From the NCBI GenBank assembly GCA_963828825.1, contig CAWHGF010000007.1:62001-126000 (forward strand): 64,000 nt of DNA. The letters run 5' to 3'. Numbering within the stretch: the first letter of the stretch is position 1; each line of letters starts with the position of its first letter. The notes under the pieces were generated by a model. The model was not told the origin of the DNA. It saw only the letters and a list, made by a program, of their open reading frames with translations, and did no database searches. Shown here piece by piece: positions 33,744-42,550 of the stretch. Made by a program: the position numbers and the translations under genes. The DNA is from Bog-473 sp963828825 (GTDB lineage: Bacteria > Actinomycetota > Acidimicrobiia > Acidimicrobiales > RAAP-2).

Positions 33744-34754
33744 TCAGCCCGGTGGCACCTGCCAGTGCACGAGGTCGCTGCTCCGGGCCAGGCCGATGCG
33801 GGCGTGACCCCAGCCTCCGAAGCTGGTGAGCTCGGTGCTGCCGGCATAGGTGAGGTAGTCCTCGCCTTGGGGTCCCACGCAGAGAAAGGCGGAGTTGGCG
33901 TGCTCGAAACTGACGCTGGAGATCCCGCTCCCGCTATTGAACGACTGGCTCGGTACGGTGAGCCGCTGCCCGGCGCTCCAGTGCAGCCACGTGGACGGTG
34001 TCGCCGGATCGCCCGGGCCGAGGGTGAACAGGAAAGGCTGGTCGAGGGTGTTCGATGTCGCCACGAGGTGCCAGGAGCCGTCGACCGTCACGAACTCGTA
34101 GTTCTCGACTGTGTCGTTGTACAGCACGATGTCGGGTCGGCCAACCACATGGAACGTCCCGGACAGCGTCGGGGCCCAGGCGATCTCGAAGTGCTGTACC
34201 GTCGTGCCCGCCTTGAACCCGAGGATCACGCCGCGGCCGGTGAAGGCCAGCGCGGCGTCGATCATGCGGTGGGCCAAACCGTGGCCGAGCGGGTGGGCGA
34301 CCGACCAGGTGCGCAGCGAGGCATTACTACTCGTGCGGTACTCGAGCCCCTGCGGGGTCTGGTAGGTGACGATGAACGTCCCGGAGGGTGAACGGACGAT
34401 GTCGGGCGAGGCGGCGTTGTCGGCGATGACACGCGGTGACGTCCAGTGCTGTAGGCCCGGACTCGACGAGATGGCCACACTGAAGTGGACATGCGGTGCC
34501 ATCTTGGTCTCGGTCATGTCGCTGTAGAGCATGTGCCAGGCCCCACCCGACCACTGCAGCGCCTGGTCCTTCACGCCGACGGAGGGGAACGACAGGATGG
34601 GGTTGGCCAACGCGGACCAGTCGATGGAGGGGGGCGGCGCTCCCACGATGCAGGCGTGGTCCTGCCCCGGCGCCACGGTGGCCGCGCCGGCCGAGCGGGG
34701 CCCGAGCACCATGGCCGCGGCCACCGCCAGGCTTGCGAGAAGGAGGCGCCGCAC
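33744..34754 (-). CDS. Secreted beta-propeller protein (GH43-like fold)
   Basis: 336 residues from GTG 34754. A signal peptide (RRLLLASLAVAAAMVLGPRSAGAA) is followed by repeats with WHMLYSD, LQHWTSPRVI, SPDIVRSPSGTFIVTYQT, SLRTWSVAHPLG and DLVHWQVP, the pattern of five-bladed propellers of glycoside hydrolase clans. Clear catalytic Asp/Glu residues cannot be assigned. It probably acts outside the cell on a polysaccharide, or only binds it. It is divergent from the YjbQ gene with 30 bp between starts. Confidence 0.78.
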   Translation of the reverse strand: MRRLLLASLAVAAAMVLGPRSAGAATVAPGQDHACIVGAPPPSIDWSALANPILSFPSVGVKDQALQWSGGAWHMLYSDMTETKMAPHVHFSVAISSSPGLQHWTSPRVIADNAASPDIVRSPSGTFIVTYQTPQGLEYRTSSNASLRTWSVAHPLGHGLAHRMIDAALAFTGRGVILGFKAGTTVQHFEIAWAPTLSGTFHVVGRPDIVLYNDTVENYEFVTVDGSWHLVATSNTLDQPFLFTLGPGDPATPSTWLHWSAGQRLTVPSQSFNSGSGISSVSFEHANSAFLCVGPQGEDYLTYAGSTELTSFGGWGHARIGLARSSDLVHWQVPPG

Positions 34755-34784
34755 GGCGGCACGCTACGGCAGACTGGGTGGTCG

Positions 34785-35195
34785 ATGCAGACGATCGAGC
34801 TGAGTGTCGACTCCTCCCGCGAGCGCATCGTCGACCTGACGACCGAGCTCGAGCGCTTCTGCGCCGGGCTGGGCGACGGGTTGGTCAACGTGTTCGTGCC
34901 GCACGCCACCGCCGGCGTGGCCTTGATGGAGACCGGCTCGGGATCCGAGACCGACCTGCTCGCTGCGCTGGACCGACTCCTCCCCCGCGACGCCCGCTAC
35001 CGCCATGCGCATGGATCGCCGGGCCACGGGGCCGATCACGTCCTGCCCGCCTTCGTGAGCCCGTCGGTGACGGTGCCCGTGTTCGGGGGCCGGGTGGCGC
35101 TGGGGACCTGGCAGTCCGTCGTGCTGGTGGACCTGAACGTCGACAACCCTCGGCGACACGTGCGCTTCAGCTTCGTGCGTGCCTCAGGTGCCTGA
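34785..35195 (+). CDS. YjbQ/UPF0047 family protein
   Basis: 136 residues from ATG 34785. Family features: VNVFVPHATAGVALMETG, HGADHVLPAFVSPSVTVPVFGGRVALGTWQSVVLVDLN, with the conserved His residues of the UPF0047 metal site. Members have weak thiamine-phosphate synthase activity, but the physiological role is unsettled. Its end overlaps the end of the convergent thioesterase gene by 12 bp. Confidence 0.88.
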   Translation: MQTIELSVDSSRERIVDLTTELERFCAGLGDGLVNVFVPHATAGVALMETGSGSETDLLAALDRLLPRDARYRHAHGSPGHGADHVLPAFVSPSVTVPVFGGRVALGTWQSVVLVDLNVDNPRRHVRFSFVRASGA

Positions 35196-35969
35196 TGGCC
35201 CCTTGGGCGCACTGTCCCGCGCCATCGCCCGCTGCCAGTCCGGGTCGACCAGTGGCACCTCGGCGCGGTGCGCGTTGCCCGAGACGATGTCGAGCATGCG
35301 GCCGGGCGGGACCTCGATGAAGATGCCCTCGGCCTCCGCCGTCAGCTCGCCCTGGCAGTAGATGCCGCCCCAGGCGAAGACCTTGCGCCCCTCCTTGCCC
35401 GTGTGGCGGGCGGCCAGCTGGAGCGGGGCCAGCAGCGGTGTCGGCCGGCGGTAGCGGATCGTCAGGGTCCCGGTCATCGCCCCCTGACCGGAGAGAATGT
35501 TGGACATCCCCAGCAGCTCGTCGAAGAGCTCGGCGATGACTCCGCCGTGCACGCATGTCGGCGGCCCCTCATACGCGTAGCCGAAGGTCACCCGGCCCCG
35601 GACTTCGCGGGCTCCGTTCTCGCCCTCCACGGCCCACACCTCGACCGGCGGCGCCACCGGATTGGCGAAGCCGATCACCGGGCTGGTCGAGAAGATGTCC
35701 TGGGGGTGCCCCTCGGCGAAGGGCTGGTTACGCGGCCGCTTCTCCTCCCGGGCGGCCGCCTCCAGGCGATCCGCCACGGCCGCCAGCTTGGTCGCCGCCT
35801 CTGTGACGTGCTCCTCGCGCAGTGGCTGGCCGACCGCCACTGCGATGACCCGGCGCACCGCGGCGGCCAGGTCGTTCAGTGGCTCGTCGCCCGCCGTCGT
35901 CGACGGGCCGTCGACGCCCGGGAACCCACCGCCGGGCGGGGGGTCGAGCCGGCGTTCTCCCCCGCTCAC
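35184..35969 (-). CDS. Hot-dog-fold thioesterase (PaaI-like)
   Basis: 261 residues from GTG 35969. The C-terminal 150 residues are a hot-dog thioesterase with GPPTCVHGGVIAELFDELLG, the PaaI-type active-site segment. The N-terminal 100 residues (helical, Ala/Glu-rich) are an extension seen in some actinobacterial members. It probably hydrolyses acyl-CoA. Its GTG overlaps the stop of the upstream crotonase gene (GTGA), so the two belong to one operon. Confidence 0.82.
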   Translation of the reverse strand: MSGGERRLDPPPGGGFPGVDGPSTTAGDEPLNDLAAAVRRVIAVAVGQPLREEHVTEAATKLAAVADRLEAAAREEKRPRNQPFAEGHPQDIFSTSPVIGFANPVAPPVEVWAVEGENGAREVRGRVTFGYAYEGPPTCVHGGVIAELFDELLGMSNILSGQGAMTGTLTIRYRRPTPLLAPLQLAARHTGKEGRKVFAWGGIYCQGELTAEAEGIFIEVPPGRMLDIVSGNAHRAEVPLVDPDWQRAMARDSAPKGPSGT

Positions 35970-36760
35970 GTGCGGGTGTACTTGGGTGGCCGCTTCTCGG
36001 CGAAGGCCTTCTGCCCCTCGGCGGCGTCGTTGCTGGCGAAGACGGGCCAGCCGATCCCGAGCTCGCGGGCGAGGCCGTCCACCTCGGACATCCCCTCGGT
36101 CTCGCGCACGCTCTTGAGGATCGCCTCCACCGCCAGCGGCCCGTTCGTCCCGATGACGGCGGCGATCTCGAGCGCCTTGTCCAACGCGGTGCCGTCGGGG
36201 ACGACGTGGCCGATCAGGCCGATGCGCAGCGCCTCCTCGGCCGGTACCTCCCGGGCGGTGAGGAGCAGCTCCATGGCGAGGGTGTAGGGGATCTGCCGGC
36301 GCAGGCGCACCGTCGAGCCGCCGAGCGGGAAAAGGCCACGCTTGGCCTCGAAGACGCCGAACACGGCGCCTTCGCCGGCGACCCGGATGTGGGTGGCCTG
36401 GAGGATCTCGGTCCCGCCGGCCACGGCCCAGCCCTCGACGGCCGCGATGAGCGGCTTGCGCAGGTCGTAGTGGCGCAGCAGCGCCTTCCAGTGCAGGTCG
36501 GGGTCCTCGGCCATACGGGACTGGTACTTCTCGGCATCACTGCCACCCATGGCCTTGAGGTCCATGCCGGCGCAGAACGTCCCGCCGGCGCCGGTGAGGA
36601 TGGCGCAGCGGATGTCGTCGTTGCCGTCGATCTCCTCCCAGGCGTCCTTCATGCCGACGAGCATGGGCAGGCTGAGCGCGTTCTTCGCCTCCGGCCGGTT
36701 CATGGTGACGATGGCGGTGGCGCCGTCGCGTTCGAACGTCAGGTGCTCAGTCGTGACCAC
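35966..36760 (-). CDS. Enoyl-CoA hydratase/isomerase family protein
   Basis: 264 residues from GTG 36760, which has GGAGGGG three bases upstream. Oxyanion-hole segments: GGTFCAGMDLKAMGG and GWAVAGGTEILQATHIRVA. In this paralogue the residues at the usual catalytic Glu positions read FEAKRGLFPLGGSTVRLRRQ, with one Glu retained. It probably acts in beta-oxidation together with the thiolase gene 64 bp upstream and the thioesterase gene downstream. Confidence 0.85.
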   Translation of the reverse strand: MVTTEHLTFERDGATAIVTMNRPEAKNALSLPMLVGMKDAWEEIDGNDDIRCAILTGAGGTFCAGMDLKAMGGSDAEKYQSRMAEDPDLHWKALLRHYDLRKPLIAAVEGWAVAGGTEILQATHIRVAGEGAVFGVFEAKRGLFPLGGSTVRLRRQIPYTLAMELLLTAREVPAEEALRIGLIGHVVPDGTALDKALEIAAVIGTNGPLAVEAILKSVRETEGMSEVDGLARELGIGWPVFASNDAAEGQKAFAEKRPPKYTRT

Positions 36761-36824
36761 GGTCCCCTCCAGAGGTAGGCGCCGGTATGAATGATGTGAT
36801 GGTGCAGGTGAGGGCGGACGTCGC

Positions 36825-37997
36825 CTACAGCCGCTCGATGATGGTGCCCGTCGCCAGCGCGCCGCCGCAGCACATCGACACCAACCCGTAGGTCTTGTCG
36901 CTGCGCTCGAGCTCATGCAAGATCGTCGTGATCAACCGGCTCCCCGTCGCACCCACCGGGTGGCCGATGGCAATGGCACCGCCGTTGACGTTGACCTTGT
37001 CCAGGTCGGCGTCGTGCACGCGGGCCCAGCTCATCACGACGGAGGCGAAGGCCTCGTTCACCTCGAAGAGGTCGATGTCCTTCATGGTCATGCCGGCCTT
37101 GGCCAGCACCTTGGTCGTCGCCGCGATGGGGCCGTCGAGGTGGTAGTAGGGATCGGAGCCCACGAGTACCTGCGCCACCACTCGGGCCCGGGGCCGGAAG
37201 CCCTCGGCCTTGGCTCGGTCCTCGGACATCCAGAGCACGGCCGCGGCGCCGTCCGAGATCTGCGAGGAGTTCCCTGCGGTGTGCATGCCGTCGGGCAGCA
37301 CCGGCTTCAGCTTGGCCAACCCCTCGGCCGTGGTGTCGCGCGGGCCCTGGTCCTTGGACACGACCATCTTCTCGCCGGAGTGCTCGCCCCGTGGGCCCTC
37401 CTCACCGACGATGGGCGCCTCGACGGAGACGAGCTCGCGGGCGAAGCGGTCCTCGGCCTGGGCCACGCTCGCCTTCTTCTGCGACTCCAGGCCGAGCCAG
37501 TCGACGTCGGCGCGGCTGATGTCGTACTTCTTGGCGATGCGTTCGGCCGCCGTGAACTGGTCGGGCATGTCGTAGGGCAGATCGGCGGGGATGGCCCGGC
37601 CGACGCCGGCCGCCGCATTGGCCCCCAGTGGAACCCGGCTCATCGCCTCGACGCCGCACCCGATCGCCGCGTCGACGGCGCCGGCGGCGATCAGGTTGTT
37701 CACAAAGTGGTTGGCCTGCTGCGACGAGCCGCACTGGCAGTCGACGGTCGTGGCAGCGACCTCGTAGGGCAAGCCGGCGAGGAGCCAGGCCGTCCTCGTC
37801 ACGTTGAAGCCCTGCTCGCCCGCCTGGGTGACGCAGCCGCCGACGACCTGCTCGACCGACGCCGGGTCGATCCCCGCCCGCTTGACCACCTCGACCTGAG
37901 CGGCGCCCAGGATGTCGGGCGCACGGAGCCCCGACAGCCAGCCGTTGCGCTTCCCGATGGGGGTGCGGACCGCCTCGATGATTACCGGCTGCGCCAT
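36825..37997 (-). CDS. Acetyl-CoA acyltransferase (thiolase, FadA5-like)
   Basis: 390 residues from ATG 37997, preceded by AGGAGG. The acylated cysteine is C89 in CQCGSSQQA; the other active-site blocks are VNEAFASVV, GGAIAIGHPVGATGSR and CCGGALATG. The QCGSSQQA form of the first block occurs in the actinobacterial FadA5-type steroid/fatty-acid thiolases. A KstR-type palindrome lies 63 bp upstream of the start. It cleaves 3-ketoacyl-CoA in the last step of beta-oxidation; a steroid side chain substrate is only inferred from the operator. Confidence 0.9.
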   Translation of the reverse strand: MAQPVIIEAVRTPIGKRNGWLSGLRAPDILGAAQVEVVKRAGIDPASVEQVVGGCVTQAGEQGFNVTRTAWLLAGLPYEVAATTVDCQCGSSQQANHFVNNLIAAGAVDAAIGCGVEAMSRVPLGANAAAGVGRAIPADLPYDMPDQFTAAERIAKKYDISRADVDWLGLESQKKASVAQAEDRFARELVSVEAPIVGEEGPRGEHSGEKMVVSKDQGPRDTTAEGLAKLKPVLPDGMHTAGNSSQISDGAAAVLWMSEDRAKAEGFRPRARVVAQVLVGSDPYYHLDGPIAATTKVLAKAGMTMKDIDLFEVNEAFASVVMSWARVHDADLDKVNVNGGAIAIGHPVGATGSRLITTILHELERSDKTYGLVSMCCGGALATGTIIERL

Positions 37998-38059
37998 GAC
38001 TGACGTTCCTCCTGCTGCCACTCCCGGCCCTCGGCCGGCTGCCCTCGATGAGCCATTTC

Positions 38060-38073
38060 TAGAACCTGTTCTA
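38060..38073. promoter_or_regulatory. KstR-type operator upstream of thiolase gene
   Basis: TAGAACCTGTTCTA, a full match to TNNAACNNGTTNNA, 63 bp upstream of the thiolase ATG and downstream of the acyl-CoA dehydrogenase gene. It differs from the site at 25648-25661 only in the two central bases. Confidence 0.75.
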
Positions 38074-38203
38074 ACTTTAGCACCAGGCCTTCGGCCTATC
38101 CCGGAAGTCTGCCCGGGCCGCAACGCCGGGCGCCAACGCCCCACCTTGGCGGCGATCCGCCCGAGAAAGACCGGGTCGGCTGTGCCCCCGACGCCGGGGA
38201 CGT

Positions 38204-39358
38204 CTAAAGGTGCTTGAGCAGCTCCCGGGCGATGACCACTCTCTGCACCTGGTTGGTGCCCTCGTAAATCTGGGTGACCTTGGCGTCGCGCAGGAAGCGC
38301 TCGACGGGGAAGTCCTTGGTGTAGCCGTAGCCACCGAGCAGTTGCACCGCGTCGACGGTGATCGACATGGAGGCGTCGGAGGCAAAGGCCTTGGCCATCG
38401 CGCCGAACTTCGTGAGCTCCCCGGTCGGGTCATCGTCCACCATGGCGCAGGCGCGGTACACCAGGGCGCGGGCCGCCTCGTTGCGCATTGCCATCTCGGC
38501 CAGCATGAAGCGCAGGCCCTGCAGGTCGGCGATAGGGGCGCCGAAGGCCTGGCGCTGCTTCATGTACGTCCCTGCGTAGTCGATGGCGCCCTGAGCGATG
38601 CCGACCGCCTGCGCCCCGATGGTGGGCCGGCTGCGGTCCAGCGTGTGCATGGCGATGGTGAAGCCCTGGCCCTCGGGACCGATGCGGTGCGAGGCCGGGA
38701 CTCGGACGTCGTCGAGCATCACCTCGCCGGTCGGGCTGCCCCGCAGGCCCATTTTGTCCTCGTGCTTGGCGATGCGGATACCCCATTCCTTCTCCACCAG
38801 GAAGCACGAGATACCGCGCCCGCCGGCATCGGGGTCGGTCTTGGCGAAGACGATGTAGACGTCGGAGATACCGGCGTTGGTGATCCAGTACTTCGCGCCG
38901 CTGAGGACGTAGTCGTCCCCGTCGCGCACGGCCCGGGCCCGCATGGCGGCCACGTCACTGCCGGCGTCCGCCTCGGACAGGCAGTAGCTGGCCTGGATCT
39001 CGCCGGCGGCCACCCGGGGCATGTACGCGTGCTTGAGCTCCTCGCTGGCCCAATTCATCACCGGCAGCATCCCCAGCTTGGAGATCAGGATGCTGAGCGC
39101 CGTGGAGGCGCAGACCCGTGCCAACTCCTCGATGGCGATGGCCTGCGTGACGGTGTCGGCGCCGGCGCCGCCGTAGGCCTCCGGGATGCCAAGTGCCGGC
39201 AGCTCCATCTCCTTGCAGGCCTCGAACGACTTCCACGGGAACTCGGCGTTGCGGTCGGATTCGGCCGCGTGCGGGGCGACCCTCTCCTCGCAGAAGGTCC
39301 GTAAGGACTCGCGGAAGTCTCGCTGGACGTCGGTCAGGGCGAAGGTCGAGGTGCTCAC
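38204..39358 (-). CDS. Acyl-CoA dehydrogenase
   Basis: 384 residues from GTG 39358, normal length for the family. Signature segments: YCLSEADAGSDVAAM, KYWITNAGISDVYIVFAKT, RQAFGAPIADLQGLRFMLAEMA, QLLGGYGYTKDFPVERFLRDAK and the catalytic Glu in YEGTNQVQR. It resembles short/medium-chain FadE proteins. It introduces the alpha-beta double bond with FAD and passes electrons to ETF. The hydrolase gene is 54 bp upstream on the same strand. Confidence 0.92.
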   Translation of the reverse strand: MSTSTFALTDVQRDFRESLRTFCEERVAPHAAESDRNAEFPWKSFEACKEMELPALGIPEAYGGAGADTVTQAIAIEELARVCASTALSILISKLGMLPVMNWASEELKHAYMPRVAAGEIQASYCLSEADAGSDVAAMRARAVRDGDDYVLSGAKYWITNAGISDVYIVFAKTDPDAGGRGISCFLVEKEWGIRIAKHEDKMGLRGSPTGEVMLDDVRVPASHRIGPEGQGFTIAMHTLDRSRPTIGAQAVGIAQGAIDYAGTYMKQRQAFGAPIADLQGLRFMLAEMAMRNEAARALVYRACAMVDDDPTGELTKFGAMAKAFASDASMSITVDAVQLLGGYGYTKDFPVERFLRDAKVTQIYEGTNQVQRVVIARELLKHL

Positions 39359-39412
39359 GGTGCCATTCTCGCAGGCGGCTCGCCAGTGTGGTTCGCCGAC
39401 CGGGGTCCGCCG

Positions 39413-40279
39413 TCAGTGAGCGTTCAGATGCCGGATCAGGAGACCGGACAGCTCGACCGGCGCCATCTCGGGGATCCAGTGCGACACGTTGTCCAGTACC
39501 TCAAAGGTGTAGGGACCCTGCACGCACTCCGCGGTGTTCTGGGCGGCGGCCCACCCGAACGCGCCGTCCCCGGTGGACCAGACGTAGAGCGTGGGCACGC
39601 ACACCGGGTCCAGTCCGACGATGGCGGTGCCGTCCATGGCCCGGTACCAATTGAGGGCCGCCGTGAGGGCGCCCGGCTCGGTGAGCGCGGTGACATACAT
39701 CCTGGCGTCCTCGTCGTCGAGACCGGTCTCCGCCAAGAGCGTGGCCAGCCCCCCGCCCCCGCCGTCGGCGCCCAGCAGCAACCGCTCCGGCACCTCGGGA
39801 GTGCGGTAGGCATCCATGGACGCGCCGTAGGCCGCCTGGGTGGGGTCCGTGCCGCGCAGCGCGTCCCGCAGCGCGAGCGGGTGCGGCGTCGACACCACGC
39901 TCAGCGTGCGGACGCGGCCGGGATGGCGCGTGGCGACGATCCAGGCCAGCATGCCGCCCCAGTCGTGACCCACGAGGTCGAACGTCTCCATCTCCATGGA
40001 GTCGGCCAGGGCGACGACGTCGTTCAGTAGGTGCTCGGTGGCGTAATCGCCCACCTCTGCCGGGCGGGCGCCCGTGCAGTAGCCACGCTGGTCGGGCGCC
40101 ACGGCGCGATACCCCGCCCGTCCCAGCGCCCACAACTCGTCGCGCCAGGCCCAAGACGTCTGCGGGAAACCGTGGAGGAGCAGGACCTTGCGCCCGTCCC
40201 GCGGGCCACAGGCGCGGCCGGTAAAGGTCAAGCCGCCCGCCTCGATCTCGAGCCGGTCGATCGCCCCGATTGCGTCCAC
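39413..40279 (-). CDS. Alpha/beta hydrolase
   Basis: 288 residues from GTG 40279. The nucleophile is D106 in GHDWGGMLAW, with oxyanion segment LLHGFPQTSWAWR and terminal His in DNVSHWIPE, placing it with epoxide hydrolases and dehalogenases. It shares only the fold with the hydrolase at 14512. It is the second gene of a likely operon starting at 40794 (20 bp gap). The substrate is unknown. Confidence 0.82.
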   Translation of the reverse strand: MDAIGAIDRLEIEAGGLTFTGRACGPRDGRKVLLLHGFPQTSWAWRDELWALGRAGYRAVAPDQRGYCTGARPAEVGDYATEHLLNDVVALADSMEMETFDLVGHDWGGMLAWIVATRHPGRVRTLSVVSTPHPLALRDALRGTDPTQAAYGASMDAYRTPEVPERLLLGADGGGGGLATLLAETGLDDEDARMYVTALTEPGALTAALNWYRAMDGTAIVGLDPVCVPTLYVWSTGDGAFGWAAAQNTAECVQGPYTFEVLDNVSHWIPEMAPVELSGLLIRHLNAH

Positions 40280-40299
40280 GACGGTGATGTGCGCCGCGC

Positions 40300-40794
40300 C
40301 TAGGCGGCGGTACCTCCCCCAGCACGGACCTCATCGGGGCTTAGCCGGAGCGTCTCCTCGGGGACGGAGTCGACGAGCGCCCGCTGGGCCACGTAGTCGT
40401 GGGAGATGGAGGAGAACGCCACCCGCCGCGTGGCCCGGACGTCGGCAGGGGCGTCAGCGAGAAAGCCCCACAGGTTGAGTGCGAATCGGACGTCATGGAT
40501 GCAGGGCGCCCGGCCGAACAGGGCGGCCCGCTTGGACGCCACCAGGCCGACGCCGAGCAGCACATCGTGCGCCGACTCACCCTCGCCTAACTCGAGCTCG
40601 TCCCCGAAACGGTGGGCCAAGCGGAGCGCGAAGCCGGAGTCGGGCCCCGGTGTCCCGATGCCGGCGCCGCGACGCATGGTGGGCCCGACCAGTTCGGCGG
40701 GGCGTGAGGTGGTCCACGGCCCCGGTACGTGGAGGTGCCGGGCGGGCCGGACCTGGTCCGCCTCGGCGATGGGCACGAAGGTGGGCTGCGTCAT
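40300..40794 (-). CDS. Conserved hypothetical protein (hot-dog/acyl-binding-like region)
   Basis: 164 residues from ATG 40794. It begins MTQPTFVPIAEADQVRPARHLHVP, a start I associate with uncharacterised actinobacterial proteins; no catalytic motif or membrane segment is clear. A central stretch (FALRLAHRFGDELELGEGESAHDVLLGVGLVASKRAALFGRAPCIHDVRFALNLWGF in part) is helix-rich. It lies between the hydrolase and the CocE-type peptidase genes on the same strand (10 bp from the latter). The function is unknown, and the hot-dog suggestion in the call is weak. Confidence 0.6.
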   Translation of the reverse strand: MTQPTFVPIAEADQVRPARHLHVPGPWTTSRPAELVGPTMRRGAGIGTPGPDSGFALRLAHRFGDELELGEGESAHDVLLGVGLVASKRAALFGRAPCIHDVRFALNLWGFLADAPADVRATRRVAFSSISHDYVAQRALVDSVPEETLRLSPDEVRAGGGTAA

Positions 40795-40804
40795 GCGCGG
40801 GAGA

Positions 40805-42496
40805 CTAGCCGAGGGGGTCCGGCGAACCCATTCCACGCTCGCCGAGCATGCCGTCCTGCAGCAGCCGTACGACGTGCAGCGCAATCGACGACGGGCGCTT
40901 CGAGTCGTGGAAGACCTCCTGGTCGGCGGAGCGCAGGTTGGCACCTGTGGCCAGCGGCTCACCGGTACCGGCGTTGCGGTTGAAGAGCGGGTGCGCGCCA
41001 CTCGACACCTGGAGACGGATGCGGTGGCCGATCCGAAACGTGTTGGCGGTGGGCCACATGGCGATGTCGAGCTTCCAGACACCGTCCTCCTGTCTCTCGA
41101 CCGAGCCGGGCGCCAACCGGACGATGCCGTCGCTCAGGTTGTACGACTTGCCCTTCTCCGACACGTCGCACAGGCGCACGAAGAAGTCGGTGTGCTCGAG
41201 CGACGAGCGGACGTAGAGCGACGCCGTCAGCGGGCCGATGACGGTGCGGTCCTCGGCGAGCACGGGGCTGGTGTAGGTGAGGACGTCGCGGCGCCGCTCG
41301 CGCCGGCCCTGCTGCTTGCGGCCCGCCGTGGCCATGTTGAGCGACGGGCCGCCCACGGCGGGGGTCGGGTCGTTCGGGTTGTAGTGGTACCTGTCCGGCG
41401 CGCTGTCGTCCGGCGGGGACTCCGTGAGGGTGCCCCCCCCTCCGAGATACCACCGCTCGGTCTCCCCCGCCGGCGGCCACAGTGAGAACTCCTGCCAGGT
41501 GCGCGATCCCATGACGAAGACGCGCACCGGTGCGTCCGACGGCCCCTCGCCCCGCATCCCGAGCTGGGCGTCGAACCACCGTGGACCGTCGCGCACGGTC
41601 TCGGCGAACAGGGCGGGGCTGGAGTGCGTCCAGGGGCCGATGGTCAGTCGGGCCGTGCGCCCGGCACGTCGGAGCGCAGAGTAGTCGTCCACTTGCGAGC
41701 GGAGGAAGATGTCGTACCAACCGCCGACGCAGCTGGCCGGCGGGACCTGCTCCAGGCGGCGCCCGAAGTCGACACCGTCCCACCACGGGTCACCGAGAGC
41801 ACTGTGCTCGAGCCAGTCCTGATAGAACGGCATGGGCTCGCCGATGGCAGCGGTGTCGCACGTCCCGATGGGGAGGACGGCGCTCGACGTCGACACCACG
41901 CGGGCGCCCCGCAGGTGCGTGCGCAGCACGGTGCGCCACCCCAGCTCCTGGTTCTTGATCTGGTGCAGCCAGGCCAGCGCCGTCTCGAGCGCGAACGCGC
42001 CACCGGGGTACACCACGGAGTCGCGGAAGTCCGCCGCGGTGACCTGGAGGCTGAGTGCCCGGAGAAAGTCCGGTGCGTCCTGCGCAACGGCCCACTGCGT
42101 CATGCCGAGGTAGCTCCCGCCCCACATGACGAGCCGGCCGTCGAACCAGGGCTGGGCCGCCACCCACTCGAGCGTGGCGTGCCCGTCGGCCTGCTCGTTG
42201 CGTACCGGGACGAACTCGCCCCCGGATCCGAAGGTCCCGCGACAGCTCTGGACGATCACCTGGTAGCCGCGCTCCGCGTACAGGCGACCGAGCGGGCCCA
42301 TGACGGAGCGCCCGTAGGGGGTACGGATGAGCACGGTCGCCAACTCGCCTGACGGATCCGTGGGGTACCAACGGTCCGCCAGGAGCTCCGCGCCGTCGGG
42401 CATCTTGGCGCTCAGACCACGCTCGACGGAGACGGCAGTCGTCAGCGGCGGGGGGAGCTTGACGACGGATGCTGCGATCCGGCTCCACACGGTCAT
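40805..42496 (-). CDS. CocE/NonD-family hydrolase (Xaa-Pro dipeptidyl-peptidase, S15)
   Basis: 563 residues from GTG 42496. The N-terminal alpha/beta-hydrolase domain has the nucleophile Ser in MWGGSYLGMTQW, after VIVQSCRGTFGSGGEF; the C-terminal jelly-roll domain includes LYVRSSLEHTDFFVRLCDV and RLQVSSGAHPLFNRN. Enzymes of this group hydrolyse acyl esters or X-Pro peptides. No signal peptide is seen. It lies 54 bp downstream of cimA on the same strand. Confidence 0.9.
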   Translation of the reverse strand: MTVWSRIAASVVKLPPPLTTAVSVERGLSAKMPDGAELLADRWYPTDPSGELATVLIRTPYGRSVMGPLGRLYAERGYQVIVQSCRGTFGSGGEFVPVRNEQADGHATLEWVAAQPWFDGRLVMWGGSYLGMTQWAVAQDAPDFLRALSLQVTAADFRDSVVYPGGAFALETALAWLHQIKNQELGWRTVLRTHLRGARVVSTSSAVLPIGTCDTAAIGEPMPFYQDWLEHSALGDPWWDGVDFGRRLEQVPPASCVGGWYDIFLRSQVDDYSALRRAGRTARLTIGPWTHSSPALFAETVRDGPRWFDAQLGMRGEGPSDAPVRVFVMGSRTWQEFSLWPPAGETERWYLGGGGTLTESPPDDSAPDRYHYNPNDPTPAVGGPSLNMATAGRKQQGRRERRRDVLTYTSPVLAEDRTVIGPLTASLYVRSSLEHTDFFVRLCDVSEKGKSYNLSDGIVRLAPGSVERQEDGVWKLDIAMWPTANTFRIGHRIRLQVSSGAHPLFNRNAGTGEPLATGANLRSADQEVFHDSKRPSSIALHVVRLLQDGMLGERGMGSPDPLG

Positions 42497-42550
42497 GGAC
42501 GACCCCCTGTACTCCCGCTGGCGACGTGACGGGCGGCGCGGTTGGCCGCC

